NCBI RefSeq assembly: GCF_000422625.1
Contig: NZ_AUGK01000018.1
Coordinates: forward strand, 1-63,304
Direction: 5' to 3'
DNA length: 63,304 nt
From: Adlercreutzia mucosicola DSM 19490
GTDB lineage: Bacteria > Actinomycetota > Coriobacteriia > Coriobacteriales > Eggerthellaceae
Positions 6,980 through 17,336 of the stretch are shown here, piece after piece. The notes beneath the pieces are model-generated. The model worked only from the letters and a program-made list of their open reading frames with translations. It was not told where the DNA came from and did not search any database. Position 1 is the stretch's first letter; each line of letters begins with the position of its first letter. A program made the position numbers and the translations under genes.

Positions 6980-8338
6980 ATGGCACTGTCTCAAGAGAAA
7001 AAAGGCACCATCGCGGTCTCGATGACCAACTTCCTCGACTCGGGCTGCATCGTGGCCTCGGCTGTGGCGCTGGCCGCCTGGGCCATCGCCTTCAACTTCG
7101 ACCACGTGTGGGTGTCCATCTTAGGCGCCGTGGGTGCGAACGCCTTCGGCGCGGCCGTAGGTGCGCTCATCGGCGGCTTTCTGGCCGATCGATTCGGCCG
7201 CAAATTCATCTACACCTACAACCTGCTCGTGTACGCAGCGGGCGTGTTCATCATCATGTGCGCGGTGAACCTGCCCATGCTGTGCATCGGCATCGTCGTC
7301 TCGGGCCTGTCCGTGGGTGCCGGCGTGCCCTCGTCGTGGAGCTACATCTCCGAGATGTCCTCCTCCACGAGCCGCGCCGCCAACATCGGCATCAGCCAGT
7401 TCGCCTGGTCCTGCGGCCCGGCGGCCATCTTCCTCATCGCGCTTCTGTTTTCGTTCGTGTTCCCCACGTTCGGGCCCGACGGCGCGCTGTTGCCCGCGGG
7501 CACCTACGGGCCCTTCGACGGCCTGTTCGGTATGCGCTTGCTGTTCCTCATCCTGTTCGTGGTGGCGCTCATCGCCTGGAACCTGCAGCGCAAGTTGGAG
7601 GAGTCGAAGGACTGGACCGAGAAGCAGGGTGCGGCCGGCCCGCGCGATACGTTCGTGGCCATGATGCGCCGGGCGCTGACGAACTCCGTGAACGTGAAGT
7701 CCATCGTGTTTCTGGTGGCGGTATACCTGACCTGGAATATTGTGGCCGGCACCATGGGCCAGTTCATGCCCTACATGTACGCGGCCGCCGGCAATCTGGA
7801 CGACACCACCATCTCGCTTCTGCAGGCGGTCATGTGGATCCTCACGGCGGTGGGGTCGCTTGCCATCTTCTCGAAGTTCGGCGACCGCATCCCGCACCGC
7901 ATCCTGTTCGCGGCCACGGCCCTTATGGCCCTGGCGGCCTGGGCGGTCATGGTGTTCTTCGGCACGCAGCTGCAAGCGGGCACGGCTGATGCGTGGGGCT
8001 GGCTGCTGTGGGTGTTCGTGGCGCTGTGGGGTATCTCGGCCGGCTTCTCGGCCCAGTGCTTCTACGCCCTGTGGTCCACCGAGCTGTTCCCCACGCTGTA
8101 CCGCGGCGGCGTGCAGGGCATCATGTTCTTCCTGGTGCGCGGTGTTTTGGGCATCTGGTCGCTCGTGGCGGTGGCGGGCCTCGGCGTGGAGACGCCCGCG
8201 GGCTTCGTGACGGCCGGCATCATCATGTGCGGCTTTCTGCTGGTGTCGCTCGTGGTGGGTGTCGCGTGGTGCCCCAACACCCAGGGTCGCACCTTGGACG
8301 AGATCACCGAGGAGCGTTACGGCAAGCATATCGACTAA
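6980..8338 (+). CDS. MFS sugar transporter, probably L-rhamnose uptake
   Basis: A 452-residue membrane protein with about 12 predicted transmembrane segments. The sugar-porter signature between helices 2 and 3 is visible as GGFLADRFGRKFIYTYN, and SYISEMSSSTSRAANIG resembles the PESPR-like region after helix 6 of that family. A hydrophilic loop around residues 205-225 divides the two halves. Gene order (last in rhaB-rhaA-rhaD-transporter, before a strong terminator) makes rhamnose the likely substrate, though it is not a RhaT-type carrier. Substrate is inferred from context only. Confidence 0.8.
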   Translation: MALSQEKKGTIAVSMTNFLDSGCIVASAVALAAWAIAFNFDHVWVSILGAVGANAFGAAVGALIGGFLADRFGRKFIYTYNLLVYAAGVFIIMCAVNLPMLCIGIVVSGLSVGAGVPSSWSYISEMSSSTSRAANIGISQFAWSCGPAAIFLIALLFSFVFPTFGPDGALLPAGTYGPFDGLFGMRLLFLILFVVALIAWNLQRKLEESKDWTEKQGAAGPRDTFVAMMRRALTNSVNVKSIVFLVAVYLTWNIVAGTMGQFMPYMYAAAGNLDDTTISLLQAVMWILTAVGSLAIFSKFGDRIPHRILFAATALMALAAWAVMVFFGTQLQAGTADAWGWLLWVFVALWGISAGFSAQCFYALWSTELFPTLYRGGVQGIMFFLVRGVLGIWSLVAVAGLGVETPAGFVTAGIIMCGFLLVSLVVGVAWCPNTQGRTLDEITEERYGKHID

Positions 8339-8362
8339 GCCGCGCTCGTCCCTCGCGTAATT

Positions 8363-8396
8363 GCAAAACGGCCCCGCATTGTCGGGGCCGTTTTGC
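8363..8396 (+). terminator. Terminator of the rhamnose operon
   Basis: A perfect 14-bp stem (GCAAAACGGCCCCG at 8363-8376 with CGGGGCCGTTTTGC at 8383-8396) around a six-base loop; the A and T runs on either side make it usable in both directions. Confidence 0.85.
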
Positions 8397-8456
8397 GTGG
8401 GCGTCCGTGCTCCTTCCCGCAATATGGCGTTGCTGGAGCCGCTTTTGCTGTCTGGC

Positions 8457-8564
8457 GCGACAAAAAGTGCGGTTGAGCGAGTCTGCCGAGCCTGTAAAGG
8501 GAAGAAAAGTGCGATTGAGCGAGTTTTGTCCGGCCCAAGGCTCGCCCAACCGTGCTTTTTGTCG
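8457..8564. repeat. Cluster of three copies of a 23-25-bp dispersed repeat
   Basis: Copies at 8457-8481 and 8501-8523 read toward GTGCGGTTGAGCGAG / GTGCGATTGAGCGAG; a third, 8541-8564, is in the opposite orientation (CTCGCCCAACCGTG then TTTTTGTCG). The same family recurs at 17299-17428. The copies form a small palindromic array between the rhamnose terminator and glnN. The rest of 8400-8745 holds only the glnN promoter region; nothing coding is supported. Confidence 0.7.
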
Positions 8565-8745
8565 TTGAAAACCACCCTATGATCGCGCAGCGCGCTTGCT
8601 CGGGTTGCACTGGCTTCCTTTTTGCCGGTCGAAAACCTCCCGAAACTATGCGCCGTTAGTTTGGTAAACCGTCGGCCCGTCTCGTCGCCGGCCCCGCAAC
8701 GTGGTATCTTTGTCCGATCATCGACCGAGTGAGGAGCGACCCGTT

Positions 8746-10836
8746 ATGTCGAAAGTGACCGATCTGTACGGTTCCATGGTGTTCAACGAGCACACCATGC
8801 AGGAGCGCCTGCCTTCCGCCACCTACAAGCAGCTCATGCGCACCATCAAGGGCGGCGAGCCGCTCGACATCGACGTGGCAAATGTGGTGGCCCATGCCAT
8901 GAAGGAATGGGCCATCGAGAAGGGCGCCACCCACTTCACCCACTGGTTCCAGCCGCTGACGGGCATCACCTCGGAGAAGCACGACAGCTTCATCGATCCC
9001 ACCCCCGACGGCCGCGCCATCATGACCTTCTCGGGCAAGGAGCTCATCCAGGGCGAGCCGGACGCCTCCAGCTTCCCCTCGGGCGGCCTGCGCGCCACCT
9101 TCGAGGCCCGCGGCTACACCGCGTGGGATCCCACCTCCTACGCCTTCATCAAAGATGAGGTGCTGTGTATCCCCACCGCCTTCTGCAGCTACACCGGCGA
9201 GGCGCTGGACAAGAAGACCCCGCTTCTGCGCTCCATGAAGGCCATCGAGATTCAGGCCAAGCGCGTGCTGGCCCTGTTCGGCGAGGCCGGCGAGCGCGTG
9301 ACCACCACGCTCGGTGCCGAGCAGGAGTACTTCCTCATCTCCGAAAAGGACTACGAGCAGCGCCTCGACCTCATGCTCACGGGCCGCACCCTGTTCGGCT
9401 ATTCCCCCTGCAAGGGTCAGGAGCTGGAGGAGCACTACTTCGGCGCCATCCGTCCCACGGTGAACGAGTTCATGAAAGAGCTCGACGACGAGCTGTGGGC
9501 GCTGGGCGTATCGGCCCGCACCAAGCACAACGAGGTGGCCCCGGCCCAGCACGAGCTGGCGCCCATCTTCGCGGAGACGAACCGCGGCGTAGACGAGAAC
9601 CTGCTCACCATGGAGAAGATGAAGCTTCTGGCCAGCCACTACGGTCTCGTGTGCCTGCAGCACGAGAAGCCCTTCGAGTTCATCAACGGAAGCGGCAAGC
9701 ACAATAACTGGTCCATCTCCGCCGACGGCAAGAACCTGTTCGATCCCGGCGAGAATCCCATGGAGAACCTACGCTTCCTGGTGTTTCTCACCTGCGTGAT
9801 CGAGGCTGTGGACGAGTACCAGGAGCTTTTGCGCATGTCGGCTGCCAGCGCTGGCAACGACCATCGCCTGGGGGCCAATGAGGCGCCGCCGGCCATCGTG
9901 TCCATGTTCCTCGGCGACGAGCTGGGGGCCATCGTGGAGGCGCTTGTGGACGAGCACGACTACACCTCGGCCGAGCGCGTGTCCATGGACCTCGGCGTGG
10001 ACGTGCTGCCGAACTTCATCAAGGACAACACCGACCGCAACCGCACGAGCCCCTTCGCCTTCACCGGCAACAAGTTCGAGTTCCGCATGCCCGGTTCCGC
10101 CCAGAACCTGTCGGACGTGAACATGGTGCTGAACACGGCCATGGCCAAATCGCTCAAGGGTTTCGCCGATGTCATGGAGGGCAAGACCGGCGATGCGTTC
10201 GAGGCCGCGGCCATCGACTACATCAAGCGGACCCTGCGCGATCACGAGCGCATCATCTTCAACGGCGACGGCTATTCTGCCGAGTGGGAGGCCGAGGCAG
10301 CCCGTCGGGGCCTGGCCAACCACCGTACCACGGCCGAAGCGCTGCCCTGCTATGTGTCGCCGAAGTCCATCGCGCTGTTCGCCGAGTTCGGCGTGCTCAC
10401 CGAGACTGAGGTGCGCAGCCGCTACGAGGTGAAGCTGGAGAAGTACAACAAGATCATGAACATCGAGTGCCGGGTGATGAAGCGTCTCGTGCGCCGCGAT
10501 TACCTGCCCGCCATCAACCGCTATGCGGCGAAGCTTGCCAACGGCATCGCTGCTATCCGCGGCGTGCTGCCCGATGGCGACACCTCGTTTATGGAGGACA
10601 AGCTGCGCCGCCTGGTGGCGGGCGCCGCCGAGATCAACCGCCAGCTGGAGAAACTGCACAGCCTGCACCGCGCCTCGGTGGAGATAGCCGATCAGCAGGA
10701 GCGGGCCAACATGAACGCCCACGAGATCGTGCCGGTGATGGACGCTTTGCGCCACGCCGTGGACGAGATGGAGATCATCGTCGAGCGCGAGGCCTGGCCC
10801 GTGCCCACCTACAACGAGATTCTGTTTTATGCGTAG
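8746..10836 (+). CDS. glnN: Glutamine synthetase type III
   Basis: The 696-residue length and sequence match the large dodecameric GSIII class, which joins ammonia to glutamate with ATP. Motifs seen are [19 protein letters not shown], the metal/substrate strand [28 protein letters not shown], the ATP-site segment [11 protein letters not shown] and [11 protein letters not shown]. The C-terminal 150 residues are the helical GSIII tail. The start at 8746 is chosen because GAGGAG lies 10 bases upstream; an ORF from 8701 has no such site. It appears monocistronic, with a hairpin overlapping its stop codon. Confidence 0.95.
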   Translation: MSKVTDLYGSMVFNEHTMQERLPSATYKQLMRTIKGGEPLDIDVANVVAHAMKEWAIEKGATHFTHWFQPLTGITSEKHDSFIDPTPDGRAIMTFSGKELIQGEPDASSFPSGGLRATFEARGYTAWDPTSYAFIKDEVLCIPTAFCSYTGEALDKKTPLLRSMKAIEIQAKRVLALFGEAGERVTTTLGAEQEYFLISEKDYEQRLDLMLTGRTLFGYSPCKGQELEEHYFGAIRPTVNEFMKELDDELWALGVSARTKHNEVAPAQHELAPIFAETNRGVDENLLTMEKMKLLASHYGLVCLQHEKPFEFINGSGKHNNWSISADGKNLFDPGENPMENLRFLVFLTCVIEAVDEYQELLRMSAASAGNDHRLGANEAPPAIVSMFLGDELGAIVEALVDEHDYTSAERVSMDLGVDVLPNFIKDNTDRNRTSPFAFTGNKFEFRMPGSAQNLSDVNMVLNTAMAKSLKGFADVMEGKTGDAFEAAAIDYIKRTLRDHERIIFNGDGYSAEWEAEAARRGLANHRTTAEALPCYVSPKSIALFAEFGVLTETEVRSRYEVKLEKYNKIMNIECRVMKRLVRRDYLPAINRYAAKLANGIAAIRGVLPDGDTSFMEDKLRRLVAGAAEINRQLEKLHSLHRASVEIADQQERANMNAHEIVPVMDALRHAVDEMEIIVEREAWPVPTYNEILFYA

Positions 10837-10863
10837 TTAGAAGCTTTTCGCTTCTAACTACGC
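10831..10863. other. Perfect 14-bp hairpin overlapping the glnN stop codon
   Basis: GCGTAGTTAGAAGC (10831-10844) pairs with GCTTCTAACTACGC (10850-10863) around TTTTC. The TAG stop of glnN is inside the left arm. No T run follows, so it may act as an RNA-stabilising 3' structure rather than a terminator. Confidence 0.6.
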
Positions 10864-10873
10864 CTGACGCTGC

Positions 10874-10974
10874 GGGTCCGACAGGCACCTGGCCTTGACC
10901 CTTGTTTTGGGCACGGCGCGGCACGAAGGCCGCTTGGCCCAAAGGCGGGCCAATTCCAGGCACCTGTCGGACCC
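10874..10974. repeat. Large imperfect palindrome downstream of glnN
   Basis: Outer arms GGGTCCGACAGGCACCTGG (10874-10892) and CCAGGCACCTGTCGGACCC (10956-10974) pair at 17 of 19 positions; inner parts (TTTTGGGC, GCCCAAAG) extend the pairing. The whole 101-bp unit would fold into one long hairpin, like a miniature mobile element or a structured RNA. Confidence 0.5.
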
Positions 10975-11023
10975 TCGCTGACTTCCTTGGGCGCATTCCG
11001 GGGACAAAAGAAGGTAATATATA

Positions 11024-11057
11024 GAGGGAGTCCTCCTGATGCGGGCTCCCTCGTTTT
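11024..11057 (+). terminator. Probable terminator
   Basis: GAGGGAG (11024-11030) and CTCCCTC (11046-11052) form a stem followed by GTTTTA. It is the last hairpin before the convergent TPR gene. Confidence 0.55.
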
Positions 11058-11060
11058 AGT

Positions 11061-11130
11061 GTAGGGGCGGCCTTGAGGCCGCCCGCGAGTGGATTGCGTT
11101 TGCCGGGCGGGCTGAAGCCCGCCCCTACGG
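11061..11130. repeat. Two copies of a GGGCGG..CCGCCC palindromic repeat
   Basis: GGGCGGCC-TTGA-GGCCGCCC at 11065-11084 preceded by GTAG, and GGGCGGGC-TGAA-GCCCGCCC at 11105-11124 followed by CTACGG: two head-to-head copies of one short palindrome with a GTAG/CTAC flank on opposite sides. A decayed third copy lies near 11139-11157. Relatives occur at 38063-38089, 45101-45125 and 48453-48475. Confidence 0.65.
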
Positions 11131-11165
11131 AGGTACTGGGGCTGAAGGCCGTCCCTGCGTCTTCC

Positions 11166-13211
11166 CTACACCCCCTGGCGCAAGCTGGCAGCTACCGCGT
11201 GCAAGATGTCGTTGCGCTGGGTGTTAGCGACGAGGCTGGCCAGCGGGGCGGCGGCCAGAGGCATGTTCTGATCGCACAGCAGCACCAGGGCGCGGCCCAC
11301 CACCTCCATCACATCGTCCAAGGGCGCCAGCGGCACGCCGGCGGTGCGCAGGCAGGCCGTGGGGTCCCAGTCGTTGCCGGGCACCTTGTTGCCCATCTCG
11401 CTGATGAGATCGTTGCGCTCGCGCAGGGCGGCTTCGCCCATGGCGCTGGCCTCGGGCACGCGCAGGTAGCAGGCCAGGGCCTCGGGCAAACGGCCGGTCT
11501 GCCAGTAGGCGAAGGCTAGGCGATAGAATACATAGGAGATGTCGTTGCCGGTCACGGCTACGCGCAGCGCGTCCTTCGCCACTTCGATGATGCGGTCGTA
11601 GTGGTCGCCCTCGGCATAGCAGGTGATGAGGTCGTTGAAGGCCGGGGCGCTCGTGGGGGCCAGGTCGATGCACATGCGGGCCTGGGCCTCAGCGGCGTCC
11701 AGATCGCCCATGTCGCGGTAGATGCGCGACAGCGACGACCGGGCCGCTTGGCCGATGTCGGACAGACGCTGATAGCGCACGGCAGGATCGCTTTCCACGA
11801 CGCTCGTGAGGTAGCGGGCGAAGACGTTCTCGCAGTACAGCGGCTTCACGGTGACGCCGGCCTCGCGCAGGGCGCGCGCGGCCTCCTCTTCCTCGGTGGC
11901 CTTGGTCGTTTCGGCCACGATGTCCTCCAGCTGGGCCACGGCCAAAAGCAGGGAATCGTCGCGCTCTTCCATGATGGCGCGGTAACGGGCGGCCAGGTCG
12001 GCGTCCTGCTCGCTCATCACATCCAGGTCGCGCACCACGTCGGCGTGCAACAGGCCGCGCAGCTCGTCGGACAGGGGACGGTCGTCTTCCGCCACAGGGG
12101 TGCGTACCACGTTCAGGGCCACTTCCACCGGCTCCACGGATTGCAGCACGCCGTCGTTCTCATCCAGGTTGATAGCGTGGTTCTGCAGATGCAGCATATC
12201 GAAGAGGGCTGCCGGATCGCATTCGGTCTCAGGCGCGCTGAAGCGACCGTCGCGGATGGCGGTCATGGTGCCCATGGTGAAGGGGATGCGGGCGAACTCC
12301 AGCGACATGATGGTGGCGCCGGCGATGGAGCCCTCCTTCCCGTTCACGATGACGCGGGTGATGCCCACCGAAGAGCCGAAAGCGGCCGAGGCGATGAGCG
12401 CGGCCAAGCGCAGCCCGTAGGCTGCGGCGGCACCGGGGCGCTGGGCGGACACGTCGACCCACTGGCCGGCGGCCTCGTCGAAGCGCGACTTGGGGAATAC
12501 GTCGGGCGCGGGCATGGACACGTCGGCCACGATGGTGCCGGTGCCGGAGTCGCAGACGAAGCGGTACTCGAGGCGGAAGGGGAGCACCATCTCCTCGCAG
12601 GCGGCGGCGAAGCGCGTGGACAGATCCCAGTTGCCGCCGCGGATGCCCGTGGTGCCGTACTGGGCGTTCAACTTGTTGTCGTGGTCGGCGGCGCCGAGGT
12701 AGTGGCTGGCGTCGTTGGCGATGGAGCGCAGCACGCGCCAGTCGGCCTCGCTGCACTGGCCTTCCGTGAAGGCGTTCGCCGGCACCGCGCCGTTATCGTC
12801 CTCCATGATCGCCGAGATCATGGCCAAACGATCGAGCACCGACTCGATGCGCAAGATGGTGCCGCGCGCGCCGGCGCTGATGGTGCTGTCGTCGAAGACC
12901 GACCAGAACAGGTTGGTGGTGTTCAGGCGGCGCAGCTCCACCGGGTGCTCCACGGCGATGGCGCGCAGGCTCGGCGCCTCGGCATCGGACAGAAGTCGGG
13001 CGGCATAGGCCTCGAAGCCCGAGGCGGGGCTGGCGGCATCGGCCATGGACACGCGGAACAGCAGGCCGTCCACGGCGTCGGGCAGCGGCGTGGCGGTGAA
13101 GTCGCCCAACACGTCGCGGGTGGTCTTGTCGCTGGGGCCCGGGGCGGCGTCTCCCTGCGCCGCGGCGTCGTCGGAGCCCTTCTGATTCTTCTTGCGGAAA
13201 AAGTCAAACAC
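11166..13211 (-). CDS. TPR-repeat protein of unknown function
   Basis: A 681-residue cytoplasmic-looking protein, no signal peptide or membrane segment. It starts MFDFFRKKNQKG, followed by a charged, disordered first 35 residues. The centre (about residues 60-430) has no family I recognise; it contains a long acidic helix-rich part (about 380-440). Residues 475-600 look like tetratricopeptide repeats: LSRIYRDMGDLDAAEAQARMCIDLAP and RLAFAYWQTGRLPEALACYLRVPEA are clear copies. TPR arrays usually mediate protein-protein contacts. It stands alone on the minus strand, convergent with glnN, about 220 bases from the response-regulator gene upstream. Function cannot be assigned. Confidence 0.8.
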   Translation of the reverse strand: MFDFFRKKNQKGSDDAAAQGDAAPGPSDKTTRDVLGDFTATPLPDAVDGLLFRVSMADAASPASGFEAYAARLLSDAEAPSLRAIAVEHPVELRRLNTTNLFWSVFDDSTISAGARGTILRIESVLDRLAMISAIMEDDNGAVPANAFTEGQCSEADWRVLRSIANDASHYLGAADHDNKLNAQYGTTGIRGGNWDLSTRFAAACEEMVLPFRLEYRFVCDSGTGTIVADVSMPAPDVFPKSRFDEAAGQWVDVSAQRPGAAAAYGLRLAALIASAAFGSSVGITRVIVNGKEGSIAGATIMSLEFARIPFTMGTMTAIRDGRFSAPETECDPAALFDMLHLQNHAINLDENDGVLQSVEPVEVALNVVRTPVAEDDRPLSDELRGLLHADVVRDLDVMSEQDADLAARYRAIMEERDDSLLLAVAQLEDIVAETTKATEEEEAARALREAGVTVKPLYCENVFARYLTSVVESDPAVRYQRLSDIGQAARSSLSRIYRDMGDLDAAEAQARMCIDLAPTSAPAFNDLITCYAEGDHYDRIIEVAKDALRVAVTGNDISYVFYRLAFAYWQTGRLPEALACYLRVPEASAMGEAALRERNDLISEMGNKVPGNDWDPTACLRTAGVPLAPLDDVMEVVGRALVLLCDQNMPLAAAPLASLVANTQRNDILHAVAASLRQGV

Positions 13212-13433
13212 GGTGTGCTCCCTCCCATGGGGAAGTCAAGTAGTCAAGTTGTACTATTGTCCCACATCGCGAAGCCGAGCGAAAGGGAAGTGGTTGCGAA
13301 AACACCGTAAACCTCGCAGGGCGTTATGGCGGGCGCTGCGGCGGCTGCGTCGCAGGGAGGCGAGTCGCGCGACGCGGCCGGCGCGCGGGGGTGGACGGCC
13401 GGAAAGCGCCGCTCGGCTCGCGCGGGCCGTCGC

Positions 13434-14216
<783 letters not shown>

Positions 14217-14392
14217 CGGTCGCGCTGTCGCTCCTTCGCTCGTTGTCTGGGCCGAAGCATAATACGGGCGCGGGGCTTCGAGCGGCATCTTCAAACATTC
14301 TTAATGCTTCGATAGAACTTTCTTTATTTTCCCGTCGCACACTGGGAAACGTTCAAAGGTGCGGTATACCTTAAGCGAGAAAGGAGAGGAAC

Positions 14393-15340
14393 ATGAACGT
14401 GATCGAGACGCGCGGTTTGGCCAAGGCCTACGGCGAGCGTCGGGTGGTCAGCGATTTCGCGATGACCGTGGCGGCCGGCGATATCTACGGCTTTGTGGGG
14501 AAGAACGGCGCGGGCAAGTCCACGGTGATGAAGATGATCTGCGGCGCGGTGACGCCCACGGCCGGCGAGGTGGTGCTGTTCGGCGCCGCGCCCGAGAGGC
14601 GCGAGGGCCGAGGCGCGACTGCGAGCGCGGCGGCCGACCAGGTGCGGCGCATCGGCGTGCTCATCGAAGAGCCGGCGCTGCTGCCGAATCTGAGCGCGTA
14701 CGACAACCTGATGGCCAAGGCACTGGCCCTCGGCATCGCCGATGGCCCGGCGCGCTGCGAGGAAGTGCTGCGCCTGGTGGGGTTGCAAGGCGCCGGCAAG
14801 CGCAAGACAAAGGCGTTCTCCCTGGGCATGAAGCAGCGGCTGGGCCTGGCCCTGGCGCTGTTGGGCAGCCCCGATCTGCTGCTTTTGGACGAGCCCTTCA
14901 ACGGGCTGGACCCCGAGGCCACCCGCGCCATGCGCAACCTGATCGTGCACCTGGCCGAGACCTTCGGCATCACCGTGGTAATCAGCTCGCACGTACTGGA
15001 TCAGCTGGATCGCATGGCCACCCGCTACGGCGTGATCGCCGAGGGACGTATGGTGCGCGAGATGACCGCCGGGGAAGTGGCGGCCGAGTGCGGCGGCAGC
15101 CTGCGGGTGCGCACCGCCGACAGCCCCCGGGCCCTGGCCGTGCTGGAGGAGGCCTATCCGGCAGCGGCCTTTCGCGCGGAGCCGGGCGGCACCATCGTGA
15201 TGGCCGGCGATTTCGACACCGAGGCGGTGGCCCGCACCTTAAGCGGTGCGGGCCAGGTGGTCCTGGAATTCTCCCAGGACCACCGTGACATCGAAGACTA
15301 CTTCGTTGCCTTGATGGAAGGGGGTGCGACCCATGTTTAA
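14393..15340 (+). CDS. ABC transporter ATP-binding protein, LanF/BcrA-like
   Basis: The 315-residue ATPase has Walker A GKNGAGKST (36-44), the signature FSLGMKQRLGLA, Walker B LLLLDEPFNGLDP and the switch histidine in VISSH. The C-terminal 90 residues form the extension usual in bacitracin/lantibiotic-resistance ATPases. AAAGGAGAGG precedes the ATG. The permease gene overlaps by 8 bases. With the kinase and divergent regulator this looks like a peptide-antibiotic sensing and detoxification module; the substrate is not known. Confidence 0.9.
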   Translation: MNVIETRGLAKAYGERRVVSDFAMTVAAGDIYGFVGKNGAGKSTVMKMICGAVTPTAGEVVLFGAAPERREGRGATASAAADQVRRIGVLIEEPALLPNLSAYDNLMAKALALGIADGPARCEEVLRLVGLQGAGKRKTKAFSLGMKQRLGLALALLGSPDLLLLDEPFNGLDPEATRAMRNLIVHLAETFGITVVISSHVLDQLDRMATRYGVIAEGRMVREMTAGEVAAECGGSLRVRTADSPRALAVLEEAYPAAAFRAEPGGTIVMAGDFDTEAVARTLSGAGQVVLEFSQDHRDIEDYFVALMEGGATHV

Positions 15341-16409
15341 CCTGCTGAAGAGCGATCTGTACCGTTTGGTGCATGGGAAGATGCTGTGGGTGGTAACGGC
15401 CATCGTGGTGGCGGCGTGCGTTCTCGTGGTTGCCATGATGCATGCGGTGTCGTCGCCGGAGTTTCTTTCCATGACCGCATCGGCCGTGGATATGACGGTG
15501 ACGACCTGCGATGACGAAGGAGCCCGTGGCGCGGCTTCGGGCGATGAGGCCGAGGGCCCGGCCGCGGCCGCGGCATCGGTGGCAGCTGCGGCGGAAGCGG
15601 TCGATGACGTCGCCGAAAATGCTGCGGAAGCGGAGGAGGGTGCTGCGTCTGGCTCGGCTTCGGCGGAGCTGTGGGCCTCGGTCGCCGAGGACCCCCAGGC
15701 TCTGAGCGAGGCCGATTTCGAGGGCGTGTCCCGGGAGATGCGCACCTTCGCCACGCCTGCGGACATGTTGGGCGACTCGGTGGTGTCGGGCGGCATGCTG
15801 ACCCTGATCGTCGCCCTGGTAGCGGCGCTGTTCTGCGCCCAGGACTTCACAACGCGGTTCGCCCGCAACCTCGTGATGGACCGCCGCGGGCGCGTGCGCT
15901 ACTACGGGGAGAAGATCGTGCTCGTAGGGGTGCTGGCGGCATTCTTCCTGGCGGTGGTCTCGCTGACCAGCGTGGCGTCCTTCGCGGTGGCGGGCTTTAC
16001 CTACGAGGCCGCGAACAGCCTGACCGATCTGCTGGCGTTCTTCGGCCTGACGTGGCTCGTCATTTTCGCCTACGGCTGCTCGGCGGCGGTTATCGTGTGG
16101 ATCAGCCGCAGCGCGGGCGCCGGTGTGGCCTGGGCCATCGTGGTGTGCTCGGGCTTCTTGGGCGCTGCGGTGGGCCAGGTGCTGTTGTCGCTTGCCGTTA
16201 TCGCTCCGTGGTTCGGCGCCTTGGAGCCGTGGCTGCTGTCATCCTGCGTGCAGGATCTGGGGGCCTTTGCGGGCGCGCTGCTCGGCACTCCGGCCGCCGC
16301 GCCCCTGACCATGGCGCCGGTGGCGGTGCAGGTGCTGATCGTGGGCGTGGTGTGGGCGGCGGCCTGCATCGCGCTGGCCCTGACGGCGCTACGCCAGCGC
16401 GATATGTAG
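15333..16409 (+). CDS. ABC-2 type permease of the LanEG/BcrB kind
   Basis: A 358-residue membrane protein starting inside the ATPase stop (ATG 15333). One transmembrane helix at about residues 18-38 is followed by a roughly 100-residue hydrophilic, Ala/Glu/Asp-rich extracytoplasmic segment (EAEGPAAAAASVAAAAEAV and following). Five further hydrophobic helices end in VLIVGVVWAAACIALAL. The layout (first helix, large external loop, then a five-helix bundle) is that of ABC-2 permeases partnering LanF/BcrA ATPases. The low-complexity acidic loop is unusually long. It forms an operon with the ATPase and the kinase. Confidence 0.8.
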   Translation: MFNLLKSDLYRLVHGKMLWVVTAIVVAACVLVVAMMHAVSSPEFLSMTASAVDMTVTTCDDEGARGAASGDEAEGPAAAAASVAAAAEAVDDVAENAAEAEEGAASGSASAELWASVAEDPQALSEADFEGVSREMRTFATPADMLGDSVVSGGMLTLIVALVAALFCAQDFTTRFARNLVMDRRGRVRYYGEKIVLVGVLAAFFLAVVSLTSVASFAVAGFTYEAANSLTDLLAFFGLTWLVIFAYGCSAAVIVWISRSAGAGVAWAIVVCSGFLGAAVGQVLLSLAVIAPWFGALEPWLLSSCVQDLGAFAGALLGTPAAAPLTMAPVAVQVLIVGVVWAAACIALALTALRQRDM

Positions 16410-16448
16410 CCGTGCCGTGTTGAACCGACGAAGAGGAAGGCGGAGCCG

Positions 16449-17336
16449 ATGACCGCTGCGATTTGCCTGGGCGCCTTGGCGCTGTGCGGGCTTGTGATGC
16501 TGCTGCTGTACGGACGCGAGCTGCGTCGCATGGCCGCCTTCCTGCGCACCCGTGAGAGCCATTCCAACGGGCGCATGACCACCGAGATGCCGGGGCCGGG
16601 CTTCGTGGAGATGGCCCGCGCCGTGAACGAGACCCTGGACGGAATGGAGGCCGAGCGACGGCAGTTCCAGCGCGATCTGGCCAGCTTGTCCCACGACATC
16701 CGCACGCCGCTCATGGGGGCGGCCGGCTATGTGGCCTTAGCCGGCGACGAGGCCGATCCCGCGCGGCGCGCCCACTATCTGGCGGCGGCCACGGCCCGGC
16801 TCGGCGACATGGAAGGGCTGTTGGATCAGCTGTTCGCCTACGCGCGGGCCAACGACCCCGAGGTGGATTTCGATCGTCGCCCGGTGGGGGTGCTGCCGGT
16901 GCTGGCCGCGGTGCTGACGGGGCAGTTCCCCGCCTTCGAGGAGCGGGGGTGGGAGCCTGCGGTGCGTTTCGCCGACGAGGCCTTCACCGTGGAAGCCGAC
17001 GAGGAAGCTCTGGTGCGCATCTTCGAGAACCTGGTGAGCAACGCCCTGCGCTACGGCGCGGCCGCGCCGGTGATCACCCAGGAGGGGTGCCGCCTCACCT
17101 TCGCCAACGCCGTGGCCGATTCGGCGTCCATCGATCCCGACCGCCTGTTCGAGCGCTTCTACCGCGCCGATACCGCCCGTGCCCAAGGTGGCGCGGGCCT
17201 GGGGCTGGCCGTGGTCGCCAGCCTGGCGGCCGCCCTGGACACGACGGTATCCGCGCGCCTGGACGACGACGAGCTCGCCATCACCCTGGAGTTCCCAAGC
17301 GACCAAAATCACGTTTGGGCGAGGGTGGAGGCGTGA
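16449..17336 (+). CDS. Short sensor histidine kinase without an external sensor domain
   Basis: A 295-residue kinase with a single N-terminal hydrophobic helix (residues 3-21), so no extracellular sensing loop. The dimerisation/phosphorylation helix has SLSHDIRTPLMGAAGY with His82. The ATPase part has N-box IFENLVSNALRYG, DRLFERFYRAD and GGAGLGLAVV. Kinases of this shape usually depend on a membrane partner, here probably the co-transcribed permease. Its cognate regulator is inferred to be the divergent gene at 13434-14216. The last ten codons (SDQNHVWARVEA) fall largely within a dispersed repeat at 17299-17323, so the original C-terminus has been replaced or extended. Confidence 0.88.
   Translation: MTAAICLGALALCGLVMLLLYGRELRRMAAFLRTRESHSNGRMTTEMPGPGFVEMARAVNETLDGMEAERRQFQRDLASLSHDIRTPLMGAAGYVALAGDEADPARRAHYLAAATARLGDMEGLLDQLFAYARANDPEVDFDRRPVGVLPVLAAVLTGQFPAFEERGWEPAVRFADEAFTVEADEEALVRIFENLVSNALRYGAAAPVITQEGCRLTFANAVADSASIDPDRLFERFYRADTARAQGGAGLGLAVVASLAAALDTTVSARLDDDELAITLEFPSDQNHVWARVEA

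Noticed and set aside
4598-7105. 835-aa open frame on the strand opposite to rhaA-rhaD
   Set aside because: It is antisense to well-supported rhamnose genes, His/Gly-rich, and reflects strong third-position GC bias.
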